Shown here piece after piece: positions 1 through 12,399 of a stretch of DNA of 64,000 nucleotides. The position numbers and the translations under genes were made by a program. This DNA is from Conus ventricosus (taxonomy: Eukaryota; Mollusca; Gastropoda; Neogastropoda; Conidae). Location of the stretch: positions 3,454,674 through 3,518,673 of the forward strand of contig CM031628.1 in assembly GCA_018398815.1 (NCBI GenBank). Direction: 5' to 3'. The stretch's first letter is position 1. Each line of letters starts with the position of its first letter. The notes beneath the pieces were generated by a model. The model saw only the letters and a program-made list of their open reading frames with translations, searched no databases and was not told where the DNA came from.

Positions 1-3000
1 GAGTCTATCCTTATGAATCCCTAAAACTCGGGGGAAAAGGTTTGATGAAGCCCTCGTTTTTCCACCTAAAGGCGCTTTTTTTTCTAGCCCTTGGGGAAAA
101 GGCAAAAAAAACAAACCCGAAATGAAATACCCAAAGCCGGACAAAAAATTACACGGAAAACAAAGGGCAAAATCCCAAACCTATTTAAAATGGCTGACGG
201 GGGTTTTAGGCCCTTGCCTTTCAGAATTTACAAACTACATGCATAAACCCTTTTCTGCTAGACTCCTTCACATTAAAACTCCCCCCCCGTCCTTGGGCCT
301 TTTTTTTAAGTCTAAACAAACACCAGTTTGTTTAAATTTACAGATCTACCCCCACCCCAAAGATTGAAGAGGGGCTGGGCATGGCCCCCCCTTACGCAAA
401 GCCAAACCAAAAAAAAAGGGACAACAAATGATCCCAAACAAACCCACCCAAACTATCAAAGGGGTTACTTAAAACTAAAAAACTTTTATGGATGGGCCCA
501 AGGACCCCCCAACCCCCTTCCCTGGAAGGAAATTTTAAAAAAGATAAAAAGGGCCTCACAAAGTTAATACTGTGTTGGGAAATTCTTGCCTTACGTTTAA
601 CACCTGAAAAATTTCCAGCAGGACTAATCTTAAAATTAAAATTAGAATTTTCCTAAAAAATTTAAAACATCCCAAAAAGGGGGATTACCCCCTTAGCCGC
701 AGAAAGATTAAAGATACCCCCTATTGACCGCCAAACTTTTTCCCCAATCGGGCAAAAAACCCAAAAAATTTTGGCCCATTACAGACTGTTGCATTTTTAA
801 TTTAAAAGAAAAAGGGGTTTGAAACTAAACAGCTGTTCACAAAATAATTATTTGTGATCAAGACCCCTTTTTTTGAGGCCAAACTCAAGAAGAATTTCTG
901 ATCTTAAAAACCCAAGCCACTGAAAGCTTCCCAAAAAAACTTCTTTAAACTTTTGAACAACAGCTTTTTTGGAAAAACCAGGAGAACGTAAACAACGAAT
1001 GAGTTAAATTAGTTAAAAAAAGAAAAAACCAAGCAAAATTAAATTTGGGCCCCTAAACCCAACTATCAAGACTTTTAAAAAGATTTAAAAGCAGTTTTGG
1101 GTTTGGGATTAAAAAAAAAGAAAAAAGGGTGATAAGGGTTTGACCCAAACCGGGGTTTAAACGGCTTAAAACCCTATTTGAGTTGTCCAAAATTATTTAT
1201 GTAAAAATTTCTGAAAGACTTTCTTTAAAAAACCCCGTACCCAAAGCAAGATTTCTTTAAAACAGACACTGACTCTTTTATTCTAGACGTCCCCCCCAGA
1301 AGACTTCTAAAGGATTTAAAAAACAAATAGCTAAAGGAACGATGGTGGAAAGACACATGCGCCAAACCCAAAGACAGTCCTTTACATTCAACTGTGAACA
1401 AGAAAGTGATTGGGAAGAGGGAAGGGTTAACCAATGGGGCAGTTAACAAAGAATAAGTTTGGGTTTTCGGTTTAAAAAGAAAAGCGTTCTACCCAAAACT
1501 TCTGTAATGAAGAAAGCTAAAGGGTTTAAATAAAGAATTGCAAAAAAAAAAATTTCCCCACGTAAAAATACAAAACAAGCCCTTTTAAAACAAAGTAATT
1601 TCAACACACAAATTTTTAAAACTGCGACACTCTTTATTAAAAAAAAATTAAAACAACTGCTGTTAACAAGAAAACACAATCTCCAACAATAACAAAAGAA
1701 CCTTTCGTCAATCCCGATTTTCATATGCTGTAAGGAACATTTGGGGAACTTTAAAAGATTAAAATTGACTATCTTGGGTTTTACTTAAATTAAGAACCCC
1801 AACATTTCTTACTTAAAAAACCTAACCAGTACTTGCTTAAGGCCTAACTATTTCTTTTAAAACCTAACTATACTTTTTAAAAAAAAAACTTATTTTTTTT
1901 AAATTTAAATTGTAATTTACTTTTCAAATTTAAAATTTTAAAAAATACTTTCAAAACTAACTTAACTTGACTTAAAAATTCCTTTAAATTGTCCCTTTTT
2001 CCCATTTTAAAAACTATTCCCTAGAAAAAGGATCTACAGCAGGGGGTTGCACTTTTTTTGCAAATTGGTTTTTCGTTTTCGTGGGTCTTTGGCTTTTTTT
2101 TGTTAGGGATGGTGGGTTTAAATTTTGAAACTAAAAACCCCCCAACAACCAAACCAGCACCCCATTGCAAAAAGATACACTATTTTGAAATTTTGATTTT
2201 GTTGTTGTTAAAAAAGGGTTTTTTTTGGTGGTTTGGGAAAAATTTTATTATTATTAACAATTTTTTTTTTGGGGTGATTGGTTTGGGTTTTCTCAGTCGA
2301 ACCAATTTGCAGTTTACGCCCCGCCTCAAAACCCTCCAGGATTTTTTTGCCTTATAACACTACCCTTTCGGGAAAAATTTTCTCCCCGCGGTACATTCAC
2401 TTTTGGAAAATTCGCCCTGCGGAGGAACCGCGGCCTTTTCTTCTCCTGAACGCTCATTTTTTTAATTTCGATTAAAAATTTAAAAATGAAACAAAAATTT
2501 AAAATGAATTTAAAAATAATTAATCCCATGAAAAAAGGGCATGCATCGTCCCAAATCTTTTAATAACCCTTTTACATTCAAGAGTTTTTTAGGGGCTTGT
2601 TTTTAACCCCGGGTTTTTGTATAAATCCCTATTTTAAAACTTCTTCGAAACAAACCGCGCCATCTTACTTACTAAATTAGCATATAGGCCCCAATTATTT
2701 TTGGGCCCACTGTTTTAACCATTTTTTTTAAAACCCCAGCTGCGCCCGGGACCTGGGTAGTACTTCTCATGTCGAAGTAACAAATTTTTGGAACTGTCAA
2801 AACTTAAATTTTAACACCTAAAACTGTCTATTTTTCCACCCAGCCAGAGAATATAATCTTTCTTTTTTTTTTGGGCTACGGGGGAGCTGCTTGCTCCCCC
2901 AAAACTTTAAAAATTTTGTCCAATTCCTTTTTTTAAAAACCCAAAAAAAAATAATATAAAAATTTTTAAAAAACCAAAGAGTTTTAAACGCGGTTAATTA

Positions 3001-5780
3001 AGGGAGGCCTATCGGGTGTTATGTTTATTTTAAAACCCCTTTCCCCAAAAGTTTTTTAGGGGAAAAAAAAACCCAAAATTTTGGGAAAAAAAAGAAATAC
3101 GCCAAAATTAGTTGTTACCTTATTTTTAGCTTTAACAAAAAAAAGATTTTCTGATTAAAAAGCACATAGAAAAGCCTTTCGTATTAAGATTATTTTAATT
3201 AAATTTTTTTTGTTAATAAAAAATATGAAAAAAATTAACAATACGAATTTTCCACTCTGCCGTAAAATTTGCGCCTTTAGAAAGGGTTTAGCTGTTTTGC
3301 AAAAAACCTGTTTTTAAAAGAGGCCCCCTGAACAAAAGGTTAGACAATTTATGACGGGTTTTTAAAGGTTTAGTTGTTTAATTTCTGCAGGGTTGCCCAA
3401 AAAACTTTCTTGGGTTTCACAGGGGGTTTTTCCCAAAAAATATTAATTCATAGAAAGATTAATCTAAAAAAATTTTAAAAAATTTTAAAAAAAATGGGGG
3501 AGTATTTTTTAAAAGGTAGGAGGACTATTGTTTAATCCTTGGCCCCTTTTCCCGGGGGGGAATTTTATGTTTTAGTAAATTGGGGGTCTGATAAAAGAGG
3601 GAAAGTCAAACAAGGGAAAAAGAAAATTTAGCTAAGGCAAGAGACGCTTACGAAAAAAGAAAGGGGGGCTCACTTTGACTTTTGAATAAAAAGTTAAGGG
3701 GAAATGGGGCATGGAGCACACATTTACAGAACGTTGAAGAGGCAATGAAAGAGTATTACTTTGTGACTGGGAAAAAATTTTTTAACAACGCCCCCACCAG
3801 AATTTTTCTAAATTTAAAAACCACAAAAACAGAAAAAAGCAAAATTGGTTTTTTTTGTAGGTGCAAAGGGAGCAACTATATTTTTTGCACAAAAAAAAAC
3901 TAAAAAAATAATTAAAAAACAATTTAAAAAACAAATCCTTTTTATTGGGCAATACGAAATAAACCAAAATTATATTATTTTAAAAGGGGTTTGGGGGGTT
4001 TGGGGGGGGGAAAGGGGGGGGGGGGGAAAAGGGGAAAACGGTTTAAAAAAAAGGCAAGGAAATATTTTATGAAAAAAAAATTAAAATTTTTTTTTTGACA
4101 AAAGGGCCGCTTTTTTTGAAAAATGAAAAAAAAGTTAAGTTTTCCCCAAAAAGTTTTTGGAAAATGGCTTCAAAAAAAATAACCCAAAAAACCAAATTTT
4201 GGCAAAAAATTTTCCTGCCCCCAAAAAGAAAAATTTGGGCCCCCAGGTTTGATAAAAAGTTTAAAATGGGAAAACCCCCCAATGGTTTCTTAAACCGAAT
4301 TTTCCCAAAACAAAGATTAAAAAAAAAAGTTTAAAATCCCTAACGTTTTTACCATCTTCCCAAAAAAAAAGAAAGCTAATTTCAAAAAGGTTAAATTTCC
4401 TGGCCTTGGCCATTTCAAAAAAAATTTTAAGGCCCAAAAAGGGTTAACCAGGTTTTAAACCCTTAAAAAAAAAAAAGATTTTAAAGGCAAATTTAAAAAA
4501 CCGCCGTTTTTAAAATAAATTTTCGTTTTTTAAGGAGAAAGGGAAAAAGGCCAACCCCGATCCAAGGGTTAGAAGAAAAATTTAAAAAAGAATAGAAAAA
4601 CGCCCTTTTCCCCAAAAATTTTTAAAAAAATTTTCCGCGGTTACTGGTTAAAAACCTGCCCCCAAAAATCCCGGTTCCCCAAGAAAAAAAGCAAAGGGGT
4701 TTGGCCCGCCAAACAAATTTAAAAAAAAAAAAGATAACCTTTTTAATTTTTTGGGTTTGGGGTTTTTTTTTCAAAACCTTTTTTTGCCTTGGGTTAAAAT
4801 TGGGGTAAAACTTTTACCCTTTTTAAAAAATTTTTCCCTTTAAAATATAAGCCAAACCGCCTTTAAATTTTTATTGTAATTATTTTTAAAATTTTGCAAA
4901 GGTTTTCCATCCAAAACAGGGCCCCCCGTAAAAAAAAAATAAAAAACACTTAAAAAAGCTGGGCCTAAACCAAAACCAAAAGACCCCAAACTAAAAGCTG
5001 GCGCCCCCCCGACAAAAACAACACTAGACCCAGCACTTACGCGCACAGCGAGGACCCAGTAAACAAAAGAAAGATATTTAAAAGTTTTAGCAATTTCTTC
5101 TAGTAACTCATACTTTCCAAGTCCTTTCTTTTTCCCTTTTAAATTCAGTTATTTTTTTAACCAAAAACGTAAAACCTCCTTTTTAAATAAGTTTTTTTTA
5201 AATTAATTTTAAACAATCTTCTTTTTAAAACCTTCTGGCAGCACTTCATTAACAAGTAAAACGCAATAAAAAAACATACTTAATTAAAAAAAAGTCGAGT
5301 ACTGTTGTTTGGTTTTTTGTCAACCATCACAGAAACCTTTCAGAGATACAGGGGGGGTTATTTTGCCCTCCGTTTTTATAATTGCAATACCGAGTTTAAG
5401 AGGAGCCCCAAAGTTTTCAGCCTTTATTTGTACCCTCAATAAACAAAAGTTCGGGAAAACTAGTACGCCCCCCCCCGAGTAAAAAAAAAGCAAAATCATC
5501 GTCTTTTGCCTGGGAGGCAGAGCTTTGGGTTAAATTTCTAACCCGACGGGTCACCTCCCACTTCAGCAAGACCTTTCTCTGTAGCATACATTCAAACCCG
5601 CCAAGTTATTTAACTTTTTTTTCGTTTTGGGTTTCCCGGGGAAACCCGGCTAAAAAAGAAAGGACCTCATTTTAAACCTTTCAAAAAATTTTTTTCCTTA
5701 AAGAACTTAGGGCTTCGCAGTTAAACTTTTAAAACCAAAAAATTTCAGGAAGCAACGCCCAAGCAATTTTCTCTTTTTTG
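1..5780. other. Low-quality AT-rich block, no gene identified
   Basis: The sequence is dominated by stretched A, T, C and G homopolymers with frequent stops in all frames. No open frame longer than about 100 codons has convincing composition. I recognise no protein motif here. The block sits beside Polinton-like genes and may be the rest of that element read through a poor consensus, but this is inference. Short frames in it are not reported as genes. Confidence 0.6.
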
Positions 5781-5786
5781 AAGTTT

Positions 5787-6044
5787 TTATTCAGGCCAAA
5801 AACGTTTTTCCCCCAAATTTCTTATCCTTCTAGGTGGGATTCTGCGTCGTTTTTTGTCTTCAATTTCGTTTTGTTTGTAACCCCCCATCTGTGTACTCAA
5901 ATCCAAAACATTTCCTGGGCCCCCACTATTAATCAAACTCGTTGTTCGTAGGTCTTTTAACCTCTGCAACGCATTTAGGACTAGCTCTGCTTTTGATTCT
6001 GGCCCCCGAGACATTCTTTTTAATATTAAAATTAAAATAAACAA
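5787..6044 (-). CDS. Possible small ORF beside packaging ATPase, unidentified
   Basis: An 85-codon open frame. A more likely start is the internal Met at about residue 11 (near 6014), followed by MSRGPESKAELVLNAL. From there the composition looks like real protein: a charged, helix-prone first half, a glycine-rich middle (SGGPGN) and a very basic end (KKRRRIPPRRIRN). It lies about 170 bases downstream of the ATPase fragment on the same strand, so it could be another gene of the same virus-like element. I do not recognise the family. The surrounding sequence has many homopolymer errors, so both ends are uncertain, and chance is a real alternative. Confidence 0.3.
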   Translation of the reverse strand: MFILILILKRMSRGPESKAELVLNALQRLKDLRTTSLINSGGPGNVLDLSTQMGGYKQNEIEDKKRRRIPPRRIRNLGEKRFWPE

Positions 6045-6214
6045 ACGTATTTAACTGGGGGGTCAGTCCATAAGCATAGCTTAGCGTGCTTAGATTTTTC
6101 TAACTGCTCTTTTATTTTTTTAGCTCACTTTGTCCCTATTATATAATTTTCACTAAACATTCTTCAAAACTATCTTTGTCCTTAGTGTAAAATAATACAA
6201 CCGATTTTAACTGT

Positions 6215-6640
6215 GATCTAAAGTCTTTTAAGACTGCATTGTAATTTCTGAGTTAAGAGCCACACAGAAACTAGGGCGTGGCGGCCACTAAAGGCTAGCT
6301 TTGACAGAGCTTTTCTTTTTTTAAACAATGTCTTGTTCAGCCGAACAGTCATCAATAATAAACACGTTTCAGTTCCCTCAAATAGTCTATAGTAATGTTC
6401 TAAACAGTCGCTCAGTTTGTCGCTGGGATCAACTAGAAATATTTTTTCATCTGCCCCAAAAAAACCCTTCCTTTCTTTGTAAACTTTTTTTGGCTTAAGG
6501 GGTTGTGCAGAATATAACAATGTGTTTCTAATGAAACCTGGAATTTTTTAAAAAATTCAATACGAAACAGTTTTCCTACCCCCCGTAAATCCCGCAAAAT
6601 AAGAGAACGTGCGGACCCTTTTGGCAAAAAACTTAAAAAC
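6215..6640 (-). pseudogene. Packaging ATPase fragment of Polinton-like element (frameshifted)
   Basis: On the minus strand, pieces in different frames carry the hallmarks of the FtsK/HerA (A32-like) genome-packaging ATPases of Polintons and related double-jelly-roll viruses. A Walker B type motif, FIIDDCSA, lies at about 6338-6364. It is followed by a KKRKALSKLAF helix, the conserved GRH at about 6271-6290, and a strand ending VWLLTQK (sensor-like Gln) near 6245. A Walker A-like glycine-rich stretch ending in KT lies at about 6568-6600 but needs an indel to read as GxxGxGKT. In the family these proteins pump DNA into capsids. At least two frame changes interrupt it, one at an A run between Walker B and the following helix. 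They may be sequencing errors. It is shorter than family members, and the C-terminus is not traced. Confidence 0.55.
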
Positions 6641-9056
6641 TATCCATCTGTTTTTATTAGAATATTTTCTTCTCCCTTTTTAAATTTAAGCTGCTTTTTT
6701 TTAGCCTTTTTTCCCCTTCAAGGGTTTACCTGAGAATCACAAACTATAAAACAGCATTTTTTTTGGGGGCGCCCCCGTCTGTTTTTCTTGTGAATATTTT
6801 TTTTTTATATCATCTTCCCCCTACCCCTTTTTTCCACCCCAAAAAACAATCTTTTGGGGGGCAAATGTAATCTAAATCCACCCACACCCCCATTTTTTGG
6901 TTATTAAGTATTTTTTTCGGTCTTACATCATAAAGGCAAGTTTTTTACATACACGATCAACTGCGGGATCCTTTCCCTACCTCCACAAAACAACTTTCTT
7001 TTTTAAAATCAAAAAGGGGGGTTGGGTTTTTTGGGGAAAAAAACCCTCTAGGAATAAAAAAACTTCCATTTTTGAAAAATTTTTTTTTTTTTTTTTTTTA
7101 AAATTTTTGTTTGGTTTTTTTTTTTTTGGGGTTTTTTTTTTTTTTCTTCAGTAAACAAAAAAAAAATTCCCTTTTTTAAAGACTTCAGAGACGTTTTAGA
7201 TGATGTTCCAGAGAGTTCTCGCTTTTTTCCCTTTTTTCTGTAATGGAGGGGGAAAAAGCTTTTTTCATAATAAATAACCTTTTAAATTTTTATACTGGGT
7301 TAAGATTGTTTCGGGCCATTCCGGGGTTATAACCAACAAAAACCCAAAAGGGAAAAAAGGGTCACTAACCGCGTATTGGGGTTTTCAGGACTTCAGACAG
7401 AACGACAGAGCCGCTAAAAATTTAAATGCCCAGTTTATAAGAAATTTTTTTTTCTTTTAGCGCCCCTTGGTAATATGGCATAGCGTCTTTTAACGCCCCA
7501 AAATCTAGAGGGATGCAAAATCTTTTCCCCAAATTTGTTTTTTGCTACGGGCTCATCTTTAACATCTTTTCCCTTTTGCATAAATCCGCAAAGCCGGCTT
7601 GAGCCGGGGGGGCTTTGTTTTCCCTGATAAACTTTCCTTTTCTTTTTTTTTTGGGCAGCATAGATCAGAATAGGGGGTTTAAAAATGTCTCCTTGCTTAG
7701 TGCAAAGACTCCTCTCCCCCTCCTTTTTAATTGTTATATTTTTAAAAACCGATTGCCCTCCCCAAAATTACCCAAAAACCCAGTAGCATTAGATCTGCCG
7801 ATGTAAAAATCTATTTTGAATGATTTTTAAACCCGGTGCCTGGCTTAAAACATCATCAGCCCCCAAAAACGGGGAAATTGACAAATTAAAGTTTGTTCGG
7901 GCTCAACTTTTAGGGATTTATTTCCCAATTAATTATATCTGCCTTATCCCTTTTTTAACCCCCGTGGGGGTTCCCTTTCTCTTTTTGTATGGATCGGGGT
8001 TTCACAGCCGTATGATTTTCCTTTTTTTTAAAAACAAAAAAGAAATAAATAAAAAATATGGCTGAAGTTTTTTGACGAAATTTTGATCCTATTGAAGAAG
8101 AAGAAATGAAAAAAACTAGGCCCCTCATTGCAAAAAGGCTTGAAGGAGCCCAGCAAACCCCAAAGGGGTTTGGATTAATTTAAATACGATTTCCCAGATA
8201 AAATTTAATCATTATAAGTCCCTATGGGGGGAAAAGCAGCCAGAAGCGTTTAAATTTCGATTTTTTTAACAGATAAAAAATCATTTTTTATGGAAGAACC
8301 CGTAAAAAAGGTGGCGGGTTACGGGAAAGGGCCCAAAACCCAACCCAGTTTTTTTAAACAGGGGCCCCAAAAAATTAGAGTTTTCCCTGTTGTTGACCAA
8401 AGGCAAATTTTAAAATTTTTTGGGGCAAAAGGCCCGAGGTGTTGTTCTTTTTCATAACTTTGGGGAAGAGTTTTCCAACACAACTGAAATAAAACTACCT
8501 CTTCAAGGGAAATTAAAACGAACAGCCTTTAACTTAAAAGCAGAAATTGGGAAAAGAGTTTTTTAAAGAAAATACACAGTTTAAAATTCCCCCTTCCTTT
8601 TAACTGAAATCCCGGGGGCAAAGGGGGCCGAAAAGGGGAAATTAAAGGGGTGAATAACCAAAAAGTTTGGGAAAACTTGGTTTACAGATAGAGAGATAGA
8701 AGAAGAAAAAATAAACTGGCGATGCGGATGATAACAATTTAAAGGGCCAGAAAAAAGGGTCAAAAACAGCAGAAAATACAAAAGTTAAGGGGTACAAAGA
8801 GCGGCCCGATTAAAAGTGCTGTCTACTAACAAACGCAGCACAAACCCCAAAAAAGCAGAAAAAAGAGAAAAAATTTAAAAACAAACTTTTTGAAAATTTC
8901 AAAGCTTGCTGAAAAAAAAGGACCGGGTTTAGGGAACAGGGGGTTACAATAGTTAGCATATTTAAAAGGCTGTTTTTGGGTTTTCTATCTCTACATCGTT
9001 TTTGCTTTAAAAACCCGGGAGTGCGCCAACAGGCCAGTAGTGCCTTTCCCAAAGCC
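6640..9056. other. Corrupted interval, no gene identified
   Basis: Homopolymer-rich sequence continues, including a T-rich stretch near 7080-7145. Several short frames exist, but none shows a motif I can name. Position between the ATPase fragment and the virion-module genes suggests it once carried more of the same element. The sequence does not allow that to be shown. Confidence 0.5.
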
Positions 9057-9059
9057 TCA

Positions 9060-9480
9060 CCTGGGAAAAGTTGGGGTTAGAAAAAAATTGCATCATCTAG
9101 CAAAATTTTAAAGAATTAGCCGCCAAAAACGCTTTTATTTCCCCTGACTGGCATAAAAGGTAGTGTTGTTTTTTGGGGGGTTTTTCTACATAAAAAAGGT
9201 AGCTGGGTTTAAAGGCTGACCACTGTGGGCATCAGAGCTAGCTGCTGGTTAATTTTTTTGAAATAAAGTATGGGAAAACCAGTAAAAGTTTTTAAAAACA
9301 ACGAGGGCTGTCCTTTTTGCTATGTGACTGCAGTGTGAGGCAGATCAACAGGTTTAAATGCTTTCTGGGGTCTTTTTTTGGGTGTGGGTCCTTATAACCC
9401 CGATCGCCCTTTTCAGGGCTAGGTGCTTTTTTTTTTAAAAAGATGGGGCGGGCCCCTTTTGTTTAAGCCCTTTATTTGGG
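9060..9480. other. Unassigned, possible 3' part of minus-strand virion-module gene
   Basis: Cleaner than the preceding block but with no continuous frame in either direction. It may contain the C-terminal part of the minus-strand gene that follows. No motif was found to support a boundary. Confidence 0.3.
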
Positions 9481-10495
9481 GCCCCAATTTTTGGGCGTTC
9501 CCCCAGCTATGAGGATTTTTATTGTTATAAATTTTGTATCATGCCAACTGCAGTCTAAGGTAGAGGGGAGCATGTATAATCCCCTGGCCAAAAACAAAAA
9601 TTTAACCTTTGACCTAGCATGTGCAAGAAAGTCTTGAACCTTACCTTTTTATCTGGGCAAAAGGGAAATCAACAGCAGAGTTAATAGCATCCTTCTAAAA
9701 TTTGGGGAGAAATTTTTTTTCTGGCATCAAACCCTGTAGGGTTTATCTAGTATTCTAGACTTGGTCCCGTGCTTGTGCTCCTAATAGGCACCAAACGTAT
9801 GTCCGTATGGAGTCATTAAGTCTTTGCACTCCTGGCATTGTTAGGCCTTCACTTCTAGATAAATGTTGTCCAGGCTTTAGGATGTTTTTGTTCAATTGAT
9901 CCTAATCGAACTTGTTTGTCTGGTTGAAAAGATGTGTGGCCGGGCCAGTAGTCATAATTATATTCTCTTTTTAACACCCCACAAATACAACGTGCCTAAC
10001 CCATGATTGCGGTCTAACTTTTGTCTAAAATCAGTTGAAGGATTAATGTTAAATTCGTTGCAGATTCTTTCATATGCAGTATTGTCCATTGGGCTGTTGA
10101 ATGGATTAAACGCGCTGTTGCTTGGGAGGGCTACTTGTAGTTCAGTTAGTATTCGTCTGTACTGGTAATAAACATGAAAGTTATATACTGACCTTACTAA
10201 AAGATTGGGGTGGTTTAAATGGTTTGCATATGAAACCCCACCGCCAGTAGTTGCGCAGTAAATGGCAAAATTTAAATGATTCTGGTAAAACGTCATAGGC
10301 GGATGACCATGCTGATGGCACTCTGTCGCTCTTTATTGTCGGATTTAAATATTTAGTTAGTGGGTTTACAAGTCTGACTTGGAAGCCGTATGATTCATCT
10401 ACTGCAATGGTTAGATTGCTGAAGTCTAAATATTTGGGATTATAAAACGCCCCTACAGTGTAAGAAATACTTTCGTTATATTTAAAAGGTTCCAT
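9480..10495 (-). pseudogene. Polinton-linked virion-module protein, frameshifted
   Basis: Starts at the ATG complementary to 10493-10495 (MEPFKYNESISYTVGAF). The frame shifts near 10290, continues through FAIYCATTGGG and the FHVYYQYRRIL and NHGLGTLYLW blocks to about 9958, then shifts again and resumes at about 9850-9770 with SEGLTMPGVQRLNDSIR. Further weak similarity extends to about 9480. This block order matches an uncharacterised protein family I associate with Maverick/Polinton-type elements in invertebrate genomes, next to capsid genes; no search was possible. A structural or virion-assembly role is inferred from that linkage. The gene is divergent from the next one, with only about 35 bases between starts, as in compact viral genomes. 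The frame breaks may be decay or consensus errors. Confidence 0.5.
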
Positions 10496-10530
10496 TTTTT
10501 AAATTAGTTTTTTAAATAGTTATAAAAAGG
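10496..10530. promoter_or_regulatory. Compact AT-rich divergent intergenic region
   Basis: Only 35 bases separate the two divergent starts. It is almost entirely A and T, with TTTTTTAAATTAG and TAAATAGTTATAAAAAGG. The TATAAAAAGG stretch is TATA-like but sits almost on the plus-strand ATG. Spacing this short suits a viral-type bidirectional promoter; that role is inferred. Confidence 0.3.
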
Positions 10531-11270
10531 ATGTACATCTATATAACCAAGCAAAACGAGCGTGTGTTCTTAACGTACCCAATTGACAATAGGCGCGGGA
10601 GTTGTAGGATTGCCCTTAAAGAAATTGGCTTTAAAGTTATGTGGGTTAACATATCTGAAGGGGCTCAAAATAACTGGATTAATGTTAATGACGAGGCGGG
10701 CAATCAAATAAACCATATAACAATACCCGATGGTTACTACAACTTTTGTTCTTTAAAAGAAGTACTTAGCGAATTTGGTATACTGCTGAGAATTAACGAG
10801 GCAAACCTTAGAATTACTATGAATTTCCCACTAGAAGAAAGAAGAGAGTACACTTTACCTAAAGGGCTAGCTAAAATCTTAGGCTTTCACAGTAGTGATA
10901 AATCTTATAGATTTAGTGCGAGAGAAGATGTTTATCAATTTGAGGGTAATAAACCTTCTGATTTTCTCGTGAACCCAATTTTGTATGTCCATTTACAGCA
11001 GTTAGAAACAAATACTAATTTGTTTAATGGCTATCCATCTACAGTTCTACGAGCACTGCCATCAATTAAAGCAGGGTTTTGCAACTATCAGTTATACAGG
11101 TTTGGCGAGACAGTGAATTTAAAGAATTAATTGAGGGTTCTTTAAATTCATTGGATGTAAAAATAACTAACCAAGATGAAAAGCCAGTTGATTGTTCTAA
11201 TTTATTAATAGTGTTAGAAGTAGAAGAGCATATTAGAAAATTAGTAAGGACTCAGTCCCGCGGGCGTTAA
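10531..11270 (+). pseudogene. Polinton-linked minor virion-type protein, one frameshift
   Basis: Begins MYIYITKQNERVFLTYPID. An open frame of 199 codons runs to 11130, and the same protein continues in another frame from about 11115 to 11270, ending with a hydrophobic strand around LLIVLEVEEHI. Recognisable features are IPDGYYN at residues 65-71, LAKILGFH at 114-120, and a late LYVHLQ strand. This IPxGYY...LxxxLGF...LYVY architecture is what I know from proteins encoded beside capsid genes in Maverick/Polinton-like elements. The molecular role is not established by sequence; a capsid-associated function is inferred. Base quality is much better than upstream, so the single frameshift near 11110-11125 could be either a real mutation or one consensus error. 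Confidence 0.55.
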
Positions 11271-11337
11271 TAGTGATTGAAGTATAAAAGAGTACTGTAA
11301 ACTATTAGATTTTATGTCTTGTTTTTGTGCAAGAATC

Positions 11338-11522
11338 AGAAGAAGTTATATGTGTGTGCGTGAGTGGGCAGAGGGGTGGGGTGTGCGTGGCTTAATTAAC
11401 TAGGCCAATCAATCCCAGATCCTTTTGACCTAGTTTACTGCACTGCTTTGTAGGACAAAACGTGAGTGGGCGTGCGTGCATGGGTGGGGTGGGGGTGTGT
11501 GGGGTGGGGGTGGTGGCGGGGT

Positions 11523-11563
<41 letters not shown>

Positions 11564-11665
11564 AGTGGGTGTGTGTGGAGTGGGGTTGGGTGTGCATGCG
11601 TGGGGTTGGGTGGGGTTGGGGTGTGTGTGGGGTGGGTTGTGTGGGGTTGTGCAGAGTTACCTCCC
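11338..11665. repeat. (TG)n and G/T-rich simple repeat
   Basis: A pure TG tract at about 11524-11562 lies inside a longer stretch of GTGTGG and GGGGTT variants. Frames through it give only Cys/Val/Gly repeats and are not genes. Confidence 0.9.
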
Positions 11666-11789
11666 TTAGTATTATTTTCGGCCCTGTTGAGGGCCTTTCT
11701 AGGTCATTATTCCGCTCGGACGATTGACACAGTTATGGGCTATTTTTAGGCTGGAGCCTGCTTATTGATTTTTTCACAGCAGGCACGTT

Positions 11790-12327
11790 TTAATCGTCGC
11801 TTTGCCAGAACTCGCGAAAGCCAACGTCGCTTTGCATATATTTTAAAATGAGCTTTCTTTTCTCATACAAGCTGTGGATAGAAATTCCAAGCTTGTGGAA
11901 CTTTGGATAGTAGAAAAAACAAAATGATAATTCCATCAGTTTTTTACACAGCGTAGGCTCCATCAAAATTTCAGTTTTCAAATAATTATCCCAGGACGCT
12001 TTTGGGTTAAATTTTTTTGAAAAGAGTTTTTGTTCTTTCAAGCCAATGACCTAAAAGCAAAGATTGACGAAGAGTTTTACGATTTTCAGCTTTGATCTCA
12101 GAACCGACCTTCAGTAAAACAGGCGTAATTTCAGCCATGTTTTTCAGCTTCATAAAAGAACCTTCGTCAATCGGCTCATTATCAAGTTTCTCTACAAAAC
12201 AATTACGTAAAAAAGCATCCAGTTCACTTACTGTCATTTCACGTTTCCCTTGCTTCGCTTCCAAAAAATTTAGACTCTCTTTTGGCCAGTTGGAAGCGAA
12301 GCAAGGCTCGTCAAACACGTCTTTCAC
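11790..12327 (-). CDS. Unidentified protein gene, probably one ORF with one frameshift
   Basis: The ATG complementary to 12325-12327 opens a 106-codon frame (MKDVFDEPCFASNWPKES...). It ends at an A/T run near 12010-12020. An overlapping frame continues to 11790 and ends SDVGFREFWQSDD. Joined, this would be a soluble protein of about 180 residues rich in Leu, Lys and Glu, with no signal peptide, membrane segment or familiar motif. The break falls in a homopolymer, which favours a consensus error. Upstream (12400-12460) are a CCAAT-type element in the right orientation and two CACGTG boxes, so a transcribed cellular gene is plausible. A terminal exon or transposon fragment is also possible. I do not recognise the family. 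Confidence 0.45.
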
Positions 12328-12399
12328 TGGTAAGCGCCACGAGCAGAAACGCCAGCAGCTTCCAAGCTGACTTTGGTGCCCAGCAAAAATGATGTCATC

